Notes: generated from the letters alone by a model not told the origin. Shown: positions 16,664 through 28,713, counted from the stretch's first letter. The stretch is 64,000 nucleotides of DNA from Opitutaceae bacterium (GCA_028688225.1 JAQTYQ010000002.1:1-64000), one strand, 5' to 3'. Translations and numbers: made by a program.

Positions 16664-18364
16664 ATGAAGCCGCCGGACTTGGTTCCTGCCGTGAGCAATT
16701 CCCGGAATTTTTTGGGCGGTCTCGCCATGATCACCTGCGCCGTCTTCTGCGCTTCGCGGGCGTCCGCAAAGGCAACCTGGCTCCGCATCGAGAGCACGGA
16801 CGTCATGATGGTGACTGATGCATCACAAAAGGACGCGGTGGAATGCCTGGTCGGCTACGCGGCATTCCGACATGTGTTCAACGAATGCCTGGCCCCCGCC
16901 GGCCGTCGGCCGCCGCCGACACGGTTGGTGCTCTTCCGCCGTTTGTCGACGTTTCAGCAGTACTGTGGAAACACCAACATGGAAAACCTGCAGCGGTGCT
17001 CGCTGACCTTCGAAGTCGACCGCCACGCGGTCGTGGCCTTTTCGCTCGCAGGTGACCGGCGCGACGCCATGAGGACAATTTTTTTGTTTGATACGGTCTG
17101 GAGCCTCCAGCGGGTTGGTTATTCCCTCCCGCTGTGGGTGATCCAGGGTGCGGGCGAGGTGTTGTCGACGCTGCGACTGAAGAAAGGAGAGTGCATCCTG
17201 GGCGAAGAGCCCGATGGCTACTGGCATCTTCTCGATTACGAGCAATGGTTTTCCTGGCCGCAATTCAGCGATATCGATACGGCATCGCCAGAGTATTACG
17301 CGTTCGAGCGCCACGGAGTGTACTACGCCCAGGCTTGGGCTCTGATGCACATGACGCTGCTGGGCGGGCCGACGGGTATCCGCGACCGGTTCGAGGCACT
17401 GGCCGCGCAGGTGCGGGAGACTCCCCGGGCGGACGAGACGGTGGCCGCGGTGTTGCACCTCGATGCCAAGAGGATGGAGCAGGAGATCAACCGGCACCTT
17501 CGGAAGGACCTCCAGGTCAAGATTCCCTTCGATGAGAAAACCGTGCGAGCGGGCCTGAAGGTGTCGCCGGTGTCGGAATGCGAGGTTCGATTGCAGCTGG
17601 CCAACCTGCTGCTGACGGCGGGAAAGAATGATGAAGCCAATCTGGAATTACAACGGGCCCGGGCGCTGGCGCCCGAGGCCCCGATGGTAAAAGAGGCGCT
17701 GGCCCGCCGGGAGTTGCTCCAGGGCAAACGGGACTTGGCGAGCGAGCTTTATCGCGAGGCCATCGCCGTCGGATCGGTCAACCCCGCCGCTTATCTCGCA
17801 TCGGCGGAGCAGCGGCTGGCTGATGTCAGCTTGGGCGGTCGCGATCTTTTGGGCGAAGGCGGAATACCCGCGGAAAAAGCCAAGGCCGAGATCCGGCGGG
17901 CCATAGAGCTGGATCCCGGTAACGGCGAGGCCTACCGGTTGCTGGGACGGGCGTTTCTCGTTGCTCGACATGTCACCACGGCCGAGATCGATGAACTTGC
18001 GCCCGGCGTGGCCGCAGCCAAGCAGGGGGCATGGGTCCGGTATTATCGGGCGCTGCTTTACTGGCGGCTGGGCCAAGTCGACGCCTGCCAGGCCGATTTT
18101 CAGCGCATCATCGACGATCCGCAGGCTCAGGATGATGCGAGAAACATGGCCCGCCAGCAGAGCGAGCGCATGCGCATCGAAGCAGTCCGCTTGGAAGTGA
18201 AACGGCTGGTGGAAGAGCGGAAATTCTCCGCGGCGCTCGAATTGGTCGACGCGTCCGCCCACGCCAGCCGGCCGGCCGACGAGCAGTACCAGACTCTCCG
18301 GGCCTGGATTGAGGAGCAGGCCGCGCAGGCGGGATTAAAAGACCATTCCGCTGCCGGGCAGTAG
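16664..18364 (+). CDS. Secreted DUF1570-like protein with TPR-like repeats
   Basis: A 566-residue exported protein. Residues about 1-35 form a signal sequence (GGLAMITCAVFCASRASA). Residues about 40-270 resemble the DUF1570/peptidase-MA-like region (TWLRIESTDVMMVTD, then a helix with PLWVIQGAGEVLST where metalloproteases have HExxH). The zinc motif is replaced by QGAGE, so it may be inactive. The C-terminal half contains tetratricopeptide-like helices (LQLANLLLTAGKNDEANLEL, AEIRRAIELDPGNGEAYRLLGRAF, WVRYYRALLYWRLGQVDACQ). The ATG at 16664 is chosen at the signal peptide, because upstream in-frame sequence overlaps the GH27 relic on the other strand. Function is unknown, perhaps binding of proteins at the cell surface. 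Confidence 0.75.
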   Translation: MKPPDLVPAVSNSRNFLGGLAMITCAVFCASRASAKATWLRIESTDVMMVTDASQKDAVECLVGYAAFRHVFNECLAPAGRRPPPTRLVLFRRLSTFQQYCGNTNMENLQRCSLTFEVDRHAVVAFSLAGDRRDAMRTIFLFDTVWSLQRVGYSLPLWVIQGAGEVLSTLRLKKGECILGEEPDGYWHLLDYEQWFSWPQFSDIDTASPEYYAFERHGVYYAQAWALMHMTLLGGPTGIRDRFEALAAQVRETPRADETVAAVLHLDAKRMEQEINRHLRKDLQVKIPFDEKTVRAGLKVSPVSECEVRLQLANLLLTAGKNDEANLELQRARALAPEAPMVKEALARRELLQGKRDLASELYREAIAVGSVNPAAYLASAEQRLADVSLGGRDLLGEGGIPAEKAKAEIRRAIELDPGNGEAYRLLGRAFLVARHVTTAEIDELAPGVAAAKQGAWVRYYRALLYWRLGQVDACQADFQRIIDDPQAQDDARNMARQQSERMRIEAVRLEVKRLVEERKFSAALELVDASAHASRPADEQYQTLRAWIEEQAAQAGLKDHSAAGQ

Positions 18365-18656
18365 AGGGCGTGCCGTCAGGCGGCGCGTCTTTATCACCGC
18401 CGGCGGCGCTCGCGCATGTTCACGCCGGTGGGCGGCGCTGATTGATTGACAACGCATACGGCGCAGGGATGGGTTTTCCTTCGGACTTTGCCGCGTTGAT
18501 CGCTGCTGCGGCAAGGATCTTGCCCGCGGGGACTTGGCGATGCGCTTAACGAGGCGAGGCCCGCCTGCTGACACGGATTTTTGTCCGGAGGTGAAACATC
18601 GGCGGCTGTTTGAGCGTCTAATCCACCCAAAGCCAAACGACAACCAAGGTGCATTC

Positions 18657-19295
18657 ATGAAGATCCTTTCTGCTTCCATCCGGACTTTGCTGCTGGCCCT
18701 GGCCGGCACCGCCGTCGTCGCCTCGACGCCGCTGCGCGCGGACTCGCGGGTCGATGTCGGCGTAGCTCTCGGCATCCCGCTGCCGCACGGTTACCTCGAC
18801 GTGAGGGTGGGTCGCGAGCATTACTACACGCATCGCGGGGTTTTCTATCGCCGGGGCCCCCATGGGCTCATGGTCGTCCGCGCGCCGCGGGGCGCCATCA
18901 TCCGGGCGCTGCCTCCCCACTGTGCCCGCATCCATGTGGGCAACGTCGTCTATTATCGATACGCGGATGTCTACTATCAGGCGGTGCCGCAGGGTTACGC
19001 GGTGGTCGATGCGCCGGCGGTCGTCCACGTGCCGCCACCGCCTCCGCCTGCGGTGGAGTATCAATCGGTCTGGGTTGGCGACGCGGAATTTCTGTTCAAG
19101 GACGGACAGTTCTTCCGCAAAACACCCGAGGGCCTGGTGTGGATGGAGGCGCCGCTGGGTGCAATCACCCCGGCGCTCCCGTCCGATGCCACCTCCGTCT
19201 GGTATCAGGACAACGAGTATTTCGAGTGCGACAACGTCTACTTCCGGAAGACTCCGGAGGGCTACAAGGTCGTGCCTTCACCTTTTCCCAGGTAA
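18657..19295 (+). CDS. Exported protein with repeated YYR/YFRKTPEGY motifs (DUF6515-like)
   Basis: A 212-residue protein with a signal peptide (MKILSASIRTLLLALAGTAVVASTPLRA). The mature part is made of short repeated beta units: HYYTHRGVFYRRGPHGLMVV, VYYRYADVYYQAVPQGYAVV, FLFKDGQFFRKTPEGLVWM and EYFECDNVYFRKTPEGYKVV, with a Pro-rich linker (PPPPPPAVEY) between the second and third. This repeat type is typical of small DUF6515 envelope proteins. The start is set by the signal peptide. No partner gene is adjacent. Function is unknown. Confidence 0.75.
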   Translation: MKILSASIRTLLLALAGTAVVASTPLRADSRVDVGVALGIPLPHGYLDVRVGREHYYTHRGVFYRRGPHGLMVVRAPRGAIIRALPPHCARIHVGNVVYYRYADVYYQAVPQGYAVVDAPAVVHVPPPPPPAVEYQSVWVGDAEFLFKDGQFFRKTPEGLVWMEAPLGAITPALPSDATSVWYQDNEYFECDNVYFRKTPEGYKVVPSPFPR

Positions 19296-19383
19296 GTGCC
19301 AACCCACCCGGGTGGCGGTGCTGCCGCCGGGTGGTGCTTGTGGAGGCCAAACTCGGGATTTTCGCGGAGGAAGGCGGGTGCGG

Positions 19384-19818
19384 CTATTGTTTCCGGCCCA
19401 AGGCCCGAAGGGTTGCGGCGGCCTTGCCGGCGTCATCCCCGTTGTCGAAGCCGAGATAGGCGACGAACTTCCGGCCCACGGCCGTGGCGGTGAGACCCCG
19501 CATGCTCACGCCGGCGGTGCCGACCGCCTGCGCGATCTGCGCCCCAAGGCCCGGGCGGTCCCCGCCCTCCACCTTGAGTGTGGCGATCCGCCGGGCTTCG
19601 CTGAACCCGGCGGTAGCCGCGGCGGCCAGCAGTTTCTTGCCGCGGAGCGGAGTGACGAAGACCACGCCGGTCCCGGGTTTGTCGGGTTGACGCCGGGCGA
19701 TGACACACTCGAGGTTGGCGCCGGCCCCGGCGATGGTTTCCATGACCTTGGCCAGCCCTCCCGGTTGATCCTGGATTTCAGCGGCCCACACATCCGTCTT
19801 GGTGATTTTCAGTGTCAT
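19384..19818 (-). CDS. ACT domain protein, tandem
   Basis: A 144-residue protein with two ACT-like units: TDVWAAEIQDQPGGLAKVMETIAGAGANLECVIARR (about 8-43) and IATLKVEGGDRPGLGAQIAQAVGTAGVSMRGLTATAV (about 78-114). Each has the PGxL/PGLG turn that binds amino acids or other small ligands. A GAAGGAG-type site sits about eight bases before the ATG. Such stand-alone ACT proteins are presumed regulators or sensors; the ligand is unknown. It lies downstream of the methionine synthase genes on the same strand, about 110 bases after metH ends, so read-through and a link to amino-acid sensing are possible. Confidence 0.8.
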   Translation of the reverse strand: MTLKITKTDVWAAEIQDQPGGLAKVMETIAGAGANLECVIARRQPDKPGTGVVFVTPLRGKKLLAAAATAGFSEARRIATLKVEGGDRPGLGAQIAQAVGTAGVSMRGLTATAVGRKFVAYLGFDNGDDAGKAAATLRALGRKQ

Positions 19819-19929
19819 GACAAAATCTCCTTCCTAGGAGTTGCGGTTTTCCGGACGCCTTGAGGCTATGGGCATCCAGCCCGGAAGGCAATACGGCAGG
19901 ACGCCGGCCGGCCCCGCAGGTGCGGACGG

Positions 19930-22605
<2,676 letters not shown>

Positions 22606-22615
22606 CCGGAGGCGC

Positions 22616-23692
22616 TCAGGCGACGGTCAACGGCTCGAGCCCGCTCAGGCGGAGGGCCGGTGCGGCGACCGCCGGAAGCGGGCGCGGTTTCAAGTCGGCC
22701 ACCGCCGTGGCGATGGCCTTGATGTGGGCGGGCGTGGAGCCGCAGCAACCTCCGAGCAGGTTGACCCACCCGCTGGCGGCGAATTCGCGCAGGGTCGCAG
22801 CCATCTCGGCCGGAGTTTCGTCGTAGCCGCCGAACGCGTTGGGCAGGCCGGCGTTCGGGTAGCAGGTGACGAAGCACTCCGCGATGCGGGCGAGTTCCTC
22901 GAGGTAGGGCCGCATCTGCTTCGCGCCGAGGGCGCAGTTGAGGCCGATGCTGAACGGGCGGGCGTGGATCACCGAGTTGTAGAACGCCTCGACGGTCTGG
23001 CCGGAAAGCGTGCGCCCCGAGGCGTCGGTGATGGTGACGGAGATCATCACCGGCAGGCGCGCGGGCAGCTCGTCGAAGAGGTTTTCGATGGCAAAGAGGG
23101 CGGCCTTGGCGTTGAGCGTATCGAAGATGGTTTCGACGAGCAGAATTTCGGCGCCCCCTTCGACGAGGGCCCTGGCCTGTTCGTAATAGGCCGCGACGAG
23201 CTGGTCGAAGGTCACGGCGCGGTAGTCGGGCCGGTTGACGTCGGGCGACATCGAGGCGGTGCGGTTGGTCGGGCCGAGCGCGCCGGCCACGAAGCAGCGG
23301 CGGCCAAGTTTGACGGAAGCCTTGTCCGCGGCGCTGCGGGCGATCCGGGCGGCGGCATAGTTGATCTCAGGCACGAGCGACTCGGTCTGGTAATCGGCCT
23401 GCGAGATGCGGGTGCTGTTGAAGGTGTTGGTCTCCACGATGTCGGCCCCGGCCTCAAAATACTGCCGGTGAATATCCTCAATGACGTCCGCGCGGGTGAG
23501 GCAAAGCAGGTCGTTGTTGCCCTTGAGATCGGGCGGATGGCCTTTGCAGCGGTCGCCGCGAAAGTCAGCCTCGGTGAGCCGGCAGTTCTGGATCATCGTC
23601 CCCATCGCGCCGTCAAGCAGGACAATGCGCCGTTCGAACAGGCGGTGCAGTTCGGCGGCAGTGGACGAAACTGGATGGGTGGAAACGGGCAT
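22616..23692 (-). CDS. metH: B12-dependent methionine synthase, homocysteine-binding part
   Basis: A 358-residue homocysteine methyltransferase barrel equivalent to the first domain of Met[27 protein letters not shown], and zinc-binding Cys in [12 protein letters not shown] and [12 protein letters not shown]. The protein ends just after [11 protein letters not shown], the linker that in full-length MetH joins this domain to the pterin domain. The next gene begins at exactly that point in another frame. Longer starts exist at 23713 and 23764. I prefer 23692 because the ATG at 23713 lies in a perfect palindrome and 23692 gives an N-terminus of normal MetH length. It transfers methyl to homocysteine once paired with the downstream protein. 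Confidence 0.88.
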   Translation of the reverse strand: MPVSTHPVSSTAAELHRLFERRIVLLDGAMGTMIQNCRLTEADFRGDRCKGHPPDLKGNNDLLCLTRADVIEDIHRQYFEAGADIVETNTFNSTRISQADYQTESLVPEINYAAARIARSAADKASVKLGRRCFVAGALGPTNRTASMSPDVNRPDYRAVTFDQLVAAYYEQARALVEGGAEILLVETIFDTLNAKAALFAIENLFDELPARLPVMISVTITDASGRTLSGQTVEAFYNSVIHARPFSIGLNCALGAKQMRPYLEELARIAECFVTCYPNAGLPNAFGGYDETPAEMAATLREFAASGWVNLLGGCCGSTPAHIKAIATAVADLKPRPLPAVAAPALRLSGLEPLTVA

Positions 23693-23710
23693 GGAAATCT
23701 GATGTATCGT

Positions 23711-23732
23711 CATATCAAGATGCGATGATATG
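23711..23732. promoter_or_regulatory. Perfect palindrome upstream of metH, operator candidate
   Basis: CATATCA, eight bases, then TGATATG: seven-base perfect arms located 19 bases upstream of the chosen metH start. ATCA...TGAT dyads are typical of ArsR-family operators, and ArsR-type regulators of the methionine cycle are known. No regulator gene lies nearby, so the protein that binds is unknown. Confidence 0.45.
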
Positions 23733-23859
23733 ATAAAGGCAATACCGGAAATTGGGCCGCACATAAGGGATGCTGCATTGAGGATCGCCGGAGAAAATAC
23801 ACGTGAAACGCGCTTGCCGCGAGCCCGGGGCCCGGTTCATATCGCCGCGTTTGGTTCTT

Positions 23860-24110
23860 TGCATCGGTTCCAGGGATGCAGGGAAGGCCGTGAGAACCGG
23901 CCACAGTAGCGCTGCGGTATCGCATCACAAACCCCGACGGCCAGGAGGCACGTCCGGCGGCTGAGACCAATCGGCCGAAGGACGCACCGACCCGGCGGCA
24001 AAGCCAATTGAGGCACAGGCCTCGGTGAAGGCGAAGGGTAAGGAAGCCTGAAGACACCCGACCATCGGGTGAGCTCAAGGCGGGAAATGCGGAGTCCGAA
24101 TATCTGACCC
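23860..24110 (+). promoter_or_regulatory. Cobalamin riboswitch upstream of btuB
   Basis: The conserved blocks of the cobalamin aptamer appear in order on the plus strand: GGGAA (23881-23885), a GGCC-GTGAGAACC-GGCC stem, ACAGTAGCGCTGCGGTA (equivalent to the CTGCCCCCGCAACTGTA core), GCCAATTG (24003-24010, for GCCACTG) with a GAGGC/GCCTC stem, GGTGAAGGC (24024-24032, for GGGAAGGC), and AGTCCGAATATCTGACC (24093-24109), a B12-box variant. A perfect CACCCGA-CCA-TCGGGTG hairpin lies at 24055-24071. It precedes btuB and the whole uptake and salvage cluster, which it should switch off when B12 is bound. The 163 bases from here to btuB must hold the expression platform; I did not find a clear terminator. 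Confidence 0.8.
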
Positions 24111-24273
24111 TGGAGGCTCACTACGCCGACGCGGATGCGCGTGCCGGCGAGAAAACTTCATCGCATCAATGAAGGGTGAGAGTGGAAGTGACGGGTGGCT
24201 GCGGACCGAAAAAAGCTACGGTTGGCGGCCGAGGCCCACGTTTCTGCTCTTCCCGCAATCCACAGGAGCAGAT

Positions 24274-26142
24274 ATGAATACCCGTTTACCGGCGCATTGT
24301 GCGCACCGGATGTACCTACCGCTGGCGGCCGCCGTTCTGGCGCTGCCGGCTCTGGCCGTCTCGCTGGCGGCCCAGAGCGCTGCCTTAGTGGCGGCTTCCG
24401 ATAACGTGTCCAGCCTGCCGAGCTTGATCGTCTCGGCCTCGCGCACGCCCCAGGATCCCAAGAACACACCCAGCAGTGTCAGCCAGCTGCCGGTGCTTGA
24501 TTTGCAGGCGGAGCAAACGCCGGATCTGCGTTCGGCGCTAGGCTGGGCACCGGGCGTGGCGGTAGTGGCGAGCGGCGGGCTCGGAGGACAGACCGCGATC
24601 TTTCTGCGCGGGGCCAATTCCGATCAGACCTTGTTTCTCGTTGACGGCGTGCGCCTGAACAGCCGGTCGGATAATTATCTCAACTTCCTCGGCGGAGCTG
24701 ATCTCGCCGGGTTTGATCGCATCGAGGTGTTACGCGGCCCGCAGAGCACGCTTTACGGCAGCTCGGCAATCGGCGGTGTCATCCTGCTGGAGACGGCGCA
24801 CGGCTGCGGTGCACCCACAGGGGTGGTGGAAGCAACGGCGGGTTCATTCGACAGCTACGGCGCCACGGCAGCGGTGAAGGGCGGCGATACCCGGCTGGGC
24901 TACAGCCTCTCGCTCATGCACCTGCAAACGGCCAATGACCGGCCGGACAATGACTACCGGGAGTGGGGATACTCCAGCCGGATCGAGTCGCTGGTGACGC
25001 CGGCGCTGCTCATTGGAGCCACGTTCCGCGGCCAGCAGGGTGATTATCAGGAGCCCGGCTCGAGGTTTTTTCTCACGGACGCCGACGTAAAAACCCACAA
25101 TCATCTGCTGACGGTCTACACCCAGTGGAACGATGGCTCCGATTTTTCCAGCCGGCTCACGGCGGCGCTTCACCGGCAGGACTACGAATATGCGGATAGC
25201 TATTCCACCTCGCGCCTGCGCAACATCCGGGACATCCTCGACTGGCAGAATACATGGACCGTTTCGCCCCGGGCGGAAGTCGTGGCCGGAGCCAACGCCG
25301 AATGGTCGCGTTACACGGTGGACGGCGTACCCAGTGAAGACGATTCTCATGCGGGTTACCTTTCCGCGTCCTGGCATCCCGCGCCGCCAGTGATCCTGAC
25401 CGGCGGCCTGCGTTACGACGATTTCAAATCGGCCGGAGACGCCACCACCTGGCGCTCCGGAGTGTCATGGCGGCCGAGGTCGGAGACCAAGCTGCATGCG
25501 TCGTATGGCACCGGATTCAACGCGCCCGGCTCCGCCGATCGGTTCGGCGTGGCGGAATGGGGCCAATTGCCAAACCCGAATCTCCGCCCGGAAAAATCCC
25601 AGGGTTGGGATGCGGGTATCGATCAATCACTGGCCGGCGATCGGGTGTCGATCGGCGCCACCTATTTTCACAATCAATTTCGCGACCTCTTCGAATATCA
25701 GATTGTGGACTATACAACCTTCCAAGGGTACACGGTGAACCGTGCCCATGCCAGTGCCGAGGGCGTAGAATTCTCGGCCAGCGTACGACCGATCGCTTCC
25801 GTGATTTTCCGCGGCGTTTACACCTATCTCGACGCCCGCAATGACGATTCGGGGGCGCGCCTGATCCGCCGTCCCCGGCACGTCGGCGATGCCGACGTGC
25901 ATGTGCAGGTCACCAAGGCCTGGATGCTGGGCGGGGGCGTGCATCTGGCGGCGGGCCGCATCGACAGCGCCGGATCGATGCCGAGTTATACCACCGTCCG
26001 CCTCTACACCAGTTATGAGGTTGGACACGATTGGTCGCTGAAGCTGCGGATGGAAAATCTGTTCGATCGGACCTACGAGGATGTGCTGGGGTATCCGGCC
26101 CCGTCCAGCGCCATTTACGGCAGTGTGGCACGGCGCTTCTGA
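24274..26142 (+). CDS. btuB: TonB-dependent outer-membrane cobalamin receptor
   Basis: A 622-residue outer-membrane receptor. It has a long signal peptide (about 1-35, ending SLAAQS), then a TonB-box-like region (SLPSLIVSASRTPQDPKNTPSS), a plug domain (residues about 50-165: PGVAVVASGGLGGQTAIFLRGANSDQTLFLVDGVRLN and IEVLRGPQSTLYGSSAIGGVI) and a 22-strand barrel ending in aromatic Phe (YGSVARRF). Length matches E. coli BtuB (about 600). The cobalamin riboswitch upstream and the transporter and cob genes downstream point to B12 or cobinamide as cargo rather than a siderophore. The ATG at 24274 has an AGGAG site and begins the signal peptide. Confidence 0.92.
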   Translation: MNTRLPAHCAHRMYLPLAAAVLALPALAVSLAAQSAALVAASDNVSSLPSLIVSASRTPQDPKNTPSSVSQLPVLDLQAEQTPDLRSALGWAPGVAVVASGGLGGQTAIFLRGANSDQTLFLVDGVRLNSRSDNYLNFLGGADLAGFDRIEVLRGPQSTLYGSSAIGGVILLETAHGCGAPTGVVEATAGSFDSYGATAAVKGGDTRLGYSLSLMHLQTANDRPDNDYREWGYSSRIESLVTPALLIGATFRGQQGDYQEPGSRFFLTDADVKTHNHLLTVYTQWNDGSDFSSRLTAALHRQDYEYADSYSTSRLRNIRDILDWQNTWTVSPRAEVVAGANAEWSRYTVDGVPSEDDSHAGYLSASWHPAPPVILTGGLRYDDFKSAGDATTWRSGVSWRPRSETKLHASYGTGFNAPGSADRFGVAEWGQLPNPNLRPEKSQGWDAGIDQSLAGDRVSIGATYFHNQFRDLFEYQIVDYTTFQGYTVNRAHASAEGVEFSASVRPIASVIFRGVYTYLDARNDDSGARLIRRPRHVGDADVHVQVTKAWMLGGGVHLAAGRIDSAGSMPSYTTVRLYTSYEVGHDWSLKLRMENLFDRTYEDVLGYPAPSSAIYGSVARRF

Positions 26143-26162
26143 TCCATGACGGCGCTTTCGCG

Positions 26163-27026
26163 ATGACAGCTCTGCGACGATTCCTGTCACTTCTCCTCCT
26201 GCTCGTCCTGGTGGCGGTGCGGGCGCAAACCCCGCCGCCGCCTGCCACCGTGCGGGTGGTATCCCAGACCGTGGGCACGGATGAACTGCTGCTCGCGCTG
26301 GCCGAGCCGCAGCAGATCGCGGCGCTGAGCCAGCTCGCGCGTGACCCGGATTTTTCGGCCGTGGCCGCGGAGGCGCAGCGCTATCCGATGCTGGCGCCCT
26401 CCGGGGCTGCCGAATCGGTGCTGAAATACCAGCCCACGCTGGTATTATGCACCGATTATAGCCGGGTGGAGCTCGTGACGCAGTTGCGGCGCTCCGGAGT
26501 GAGAGTGCTGATATTCGACCACTATCTCACACTCGAGGATGTCTACACAAATCTCCGCCTGCTGGCGCGCGAACTGGGTGCGAAGGAGCGGGCGGACCGC
26601 CTCGTCGCCGAGTGTCAGGCGCGGGTGGCGGCCTTGCAGACGCGGCTGAAAGGCCTGCGGCCGGTGCGGGTGCTTGCGCCCTCGACCTATGGCTACATTC
26701 CCGGGGGGAAATCGACCTTCCAGGATTTATGCGACCATGCGGGAGCGGAGAATCTGGCAACAACGCTCGGGCACCTGACCGGGCACGCACCGCAGCCCTC
26801 GGAGCAGATGGTCGCCTGGCCGGTGGAGTATGTCGTGGTGGGTGGCCATGACGTAAACGCGGCGCTGGCGCCGTTTCGTTTGTTGCTGCCTTACCAATAT
26901 ATGCCGGCCGTACAGGCGGGCCGGGCCGTGCTCCTGCCGCCCTACCTGCTGAGCTGCGTGTCGCACCATCGCATTGAGGGTTACGAAATCATGGCGGGGG
27001 CGCTGCACCCGGCGGCTTTTCAATGA
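26163..27026 (+). CDS. btuF: Periplasmic cobalamin-binding protein of the ABC importer
   Basis: A 287-residue substrate-binding protein with a signal peptide (MTALRRFLSLLLLLVLVAVRAQ). Family features include RVVSQTVGTDELLLAL near the N-terminus, SVLKYQPTLVLCTDY (the usual leading-domain strand and turn) and GKSTFQDLCDHAGAEN. The domain type is shared by BtuF, FecB and FhuD; the B12 assignment comes from the riboswitch-led operon. It starts 20 bases after btuB and its stop overlaps the permease start by four bases. Upstream in-frame codons lie inside btuB and are rejected in favour of the signal-peptide ATG. Confidence 0.85.
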   Translation: MTALRRFLSLLLLLVLVAVRAQTPPPPATVRVVSQTVGTDELLLALAEPQQIAALSQLARDPDFSAVAAEAQRYPMLAPSGAAESVLKYQPTLVLCTDYSRVELVTQLRRSGVRVLIFDHYLTLEDVYTNLRLLARELGAKERADRLVAECQARVAALQTRLKGLRPVRVLAPSTYGYIPGGKSTFQDLCDHAGAENLATTLGHLTGHAPQPSEQMVAWPVEYVVVGGHDVNAALAPFRLLLPYQYMPAVQAGRAVLLPPYLLSCVSHHRIEGYEIMAGALHPAAFQ

Positions 27027-28003
27027 TCCTCTCTCCCCGACTGGCGCGTCTCGCCCTGCCCATCCTGCTGGTTCTGCTGGTGGTGGTGACGGTGGCCGCG
27101 CTGGGGTCCGGCGACATGGCGCTTTCGCCCGCCCGGGTCTGGGAGGGTTTGTGGCATCAAAATCCGCTCGCCGCCACCATCGTGTGGAAAATCCGCATGC
27201 CGCGAGTGATCGTGGCGATGCTGGTCGGCGGCGCGTTGTCAGCGTCGGGACTGGTGATGCAGGCGTTCTTCCGCAACAGTCTAGCCAGTCCGGGACTGCT
27301 CGGGGTGAGCAGCGGAGGGGCGGCGGGGGCGGTAGTGGCGATCGCCACTGGTTGGGCGGGGGTGTCGCTGTGTTTTCTGCCCCTGGCCGCCATCATCGGC
27401 GCCCTCGGGGCGACCGGAGCTGTGCTGGTACTCGCCCAACGGGGGGCCAGCACGGAGCGGCTACTGCTGGCCGGCGTGGCGCTGAATGCCCTGCTCGGAG
27501 CGGTGACGAGCTATGTACTGTCGCAATACACCGGTCTTTATGAGCGCAATGCCCAGATTCTATTCTGGCTGCTTGGCGGGCTGGAAGATCGTACCTGGGA
27601 ACACGTGGGGGTCGCACTGCCCATTCTGGTGGCCGCCGCGCTGGTCTGGCCCCTGGGTCGGCCGATGGATCTTTTGAGCCTTGGCGCACGAGAGGCGCAA
27701 AGCCTGGGGGTGGATGTACGCGGCCTCCGCCGCCGCCTGCTGGCGCTGGCCACGCTGTTGACCGCGGTGGCGACGGCGGTGGCGGGCACGGTGGGCTTTG
27801 TCGGACTGATCGTGCCACATATCCTGCGGCTGCTCGTCGGGCCGGAACACCGGCGGTTGGTGCCGCTGTCCTTGGTGGGCGGCGCGGTGTTTGTCCTGGC
27901 GTGCGATCTGGCGGGACGTGCGACCGGCGGATTGCGGCTGGGGATCGTGACCTCCCTGGTGGGCGGCCCATTTTTCCTCTGGTTGTTACGGAGATTGCCA
28001 TGA
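27023..28003 (+). CDS. btuC: Cobalamin ABC importer permease
   Basis: A 326-residue FecCD-type permease with about ten membrane helices. Recognisable stretches are WKIRMPRVIVAMLVGGALSASGLVMQAFFRNSLASPGLLGVSSGGAAGA, LLAGVALNALLGAVTSY, WLLGGLEDRTWEHV and GTVGFVGLIVPHILRLLVGPEHRRLVPLS. The last contains the loop that couples to the ATPase. Length matches BtuC (326 in E. coli). It overlaps btuF by four bases upstream and btuD by four bases downstream, so the importer is translationally coupled. Confidence 0.92.
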   Translation: MILSPRLARLALPILLVLLVVVTVAALGSGDMALSPARVWEGLWHQNPLAATIVWKIRMPRVIVAMLVGGALSASGLVMQAFFRNSLASPGLLGVSSGGAAGAVVAIATGWAGVSLCFLPLAAIIGALGATGAVLVLAQRGASTERLLLAGVALNALLGAVTSYVLSQYTGLYERNAQILFWLLGGLEDRTWEHVGVALPILVAAALVWPLGRPMDLLSLGAREAQSLGVDVRGLRRRLLALATLLTAVATAVAGTVGFVGLIVPHILRLLVGPEHRRLVPLSLVGGAVFVLACDLAGRATGGLRLGIVTSLVGGPFFLWLLRRLP

Positions 28004-28713
28004 ACATGCTCGAGATCACAGGAGCCACGGTGCCGGGACGTCTTGAAGAGATGACCCTGGCCCTGCCACCTGGCAGGCTGGTCGGTCTCGTCGGCCCCAA
28101 CGGGGCGGGCAAATCCACGCTCCTGCAGGTGGCGGCGGGTCTGCTGCCGACGAAGGGCAGGGTGGCCTGGCAGGAGCGGCCGCTGCGAACCATCGAGGTG
28201 CTGGAACGCGGGCGAAGTGTGGCGTGGGTGCCACAGGAGGCGCAGTTTGAGTTTGGTTTCTCGGTGCGGTCGGTCGTCGCCCAGGGGCGTTTTGCACATG
28301 GCGATGACGGGCAGGGCGTGGCCGAGGCGCTGGCACGCTTCGATCTGGAGGCGCTGGCGGGCCGGCCGGTGAACCGGCTGTCGGGTGGCGAACGCGGTCG
28401 GGTGCTGTTGGCCCGCGCCCTGGTGACCGGCGCGCCCCTGCAGTTGTGGGATGAGCCCCTCGCGGCGCTCGATCCCCGGCACGGACTGGAGGTGCTGTTG
28501 CTGGCGCGTGAACTGACGCAGGGCGGTTCGACCGTGTTTTTCTCGCTGCATGACCTGCGGGCGGCCTACGGTCTCGACTTGGTGGCGGTGCTGCAGGCGC
28601 GGCGGCTGCGGGCGTTTGGCCCTCCCGAGCAGGTGCTGACACCGGATTTGTTGCTGGACGTTTTCAGTGTGCGCGCGCGCGCCGCGCCGGGACTCATGCT
28701 CGAACTGCCATGA
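28000..28713 (+). CDS. btuD: Cobalamin ABC importer ATPase
   Basis: A 237-residue ABC ATPase. Walker A is GPNGAGKST (near residues 34-42), the Q-loop lies around VPQEAQFEFGFSV, the signature is LSGGERGRV, Walker B is LQLWDEPLAALDP and the switch His is in FFSLHDLR. It pairs with the FecCD permease it overlaps. The ATG at 28000 forms the ATGA overlap. An earlier in-frame start lies inside btuC and has no ribosome-binding logic. Confidence 0.9.
   Translation: MNMLEITGATVPGRLEEMTLALPPGRLVGLVGPNGAGKSTLLQVAAGLLPTKGRVAWQERPLRTIEVLERGRSVAWVPQEAQFEFGFSVRSVVAQGRFAHGDDGQGVAEALARFDLEALAGRPVNRLSGGERGRVLLARALVTGAPLQLWDEPLAALDPRHGLEVLLLARELTQGGSTVFFSLHDLRAAYGLDLVAVLQARRLRAFGPPEQVLTPDLLLDVFSVRARAAPGLMLELP

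Noticed and set aside
23714-23860. A SAM or SAH riboswitch in front of metH on the minus strand
   Set aside because: The conserved cores of those aptamers are absent; the recognisable aptamer in the gap is the cobalamin one facing btuB.
24274-28713. Siderophore rather than cobalamin uptake for the TonB receptor and ABC importer
   Set aside because: The receptor and FecCD families alone cannot decide, but the riboswitch upstream and five cobalamin genes downstream favour B12.
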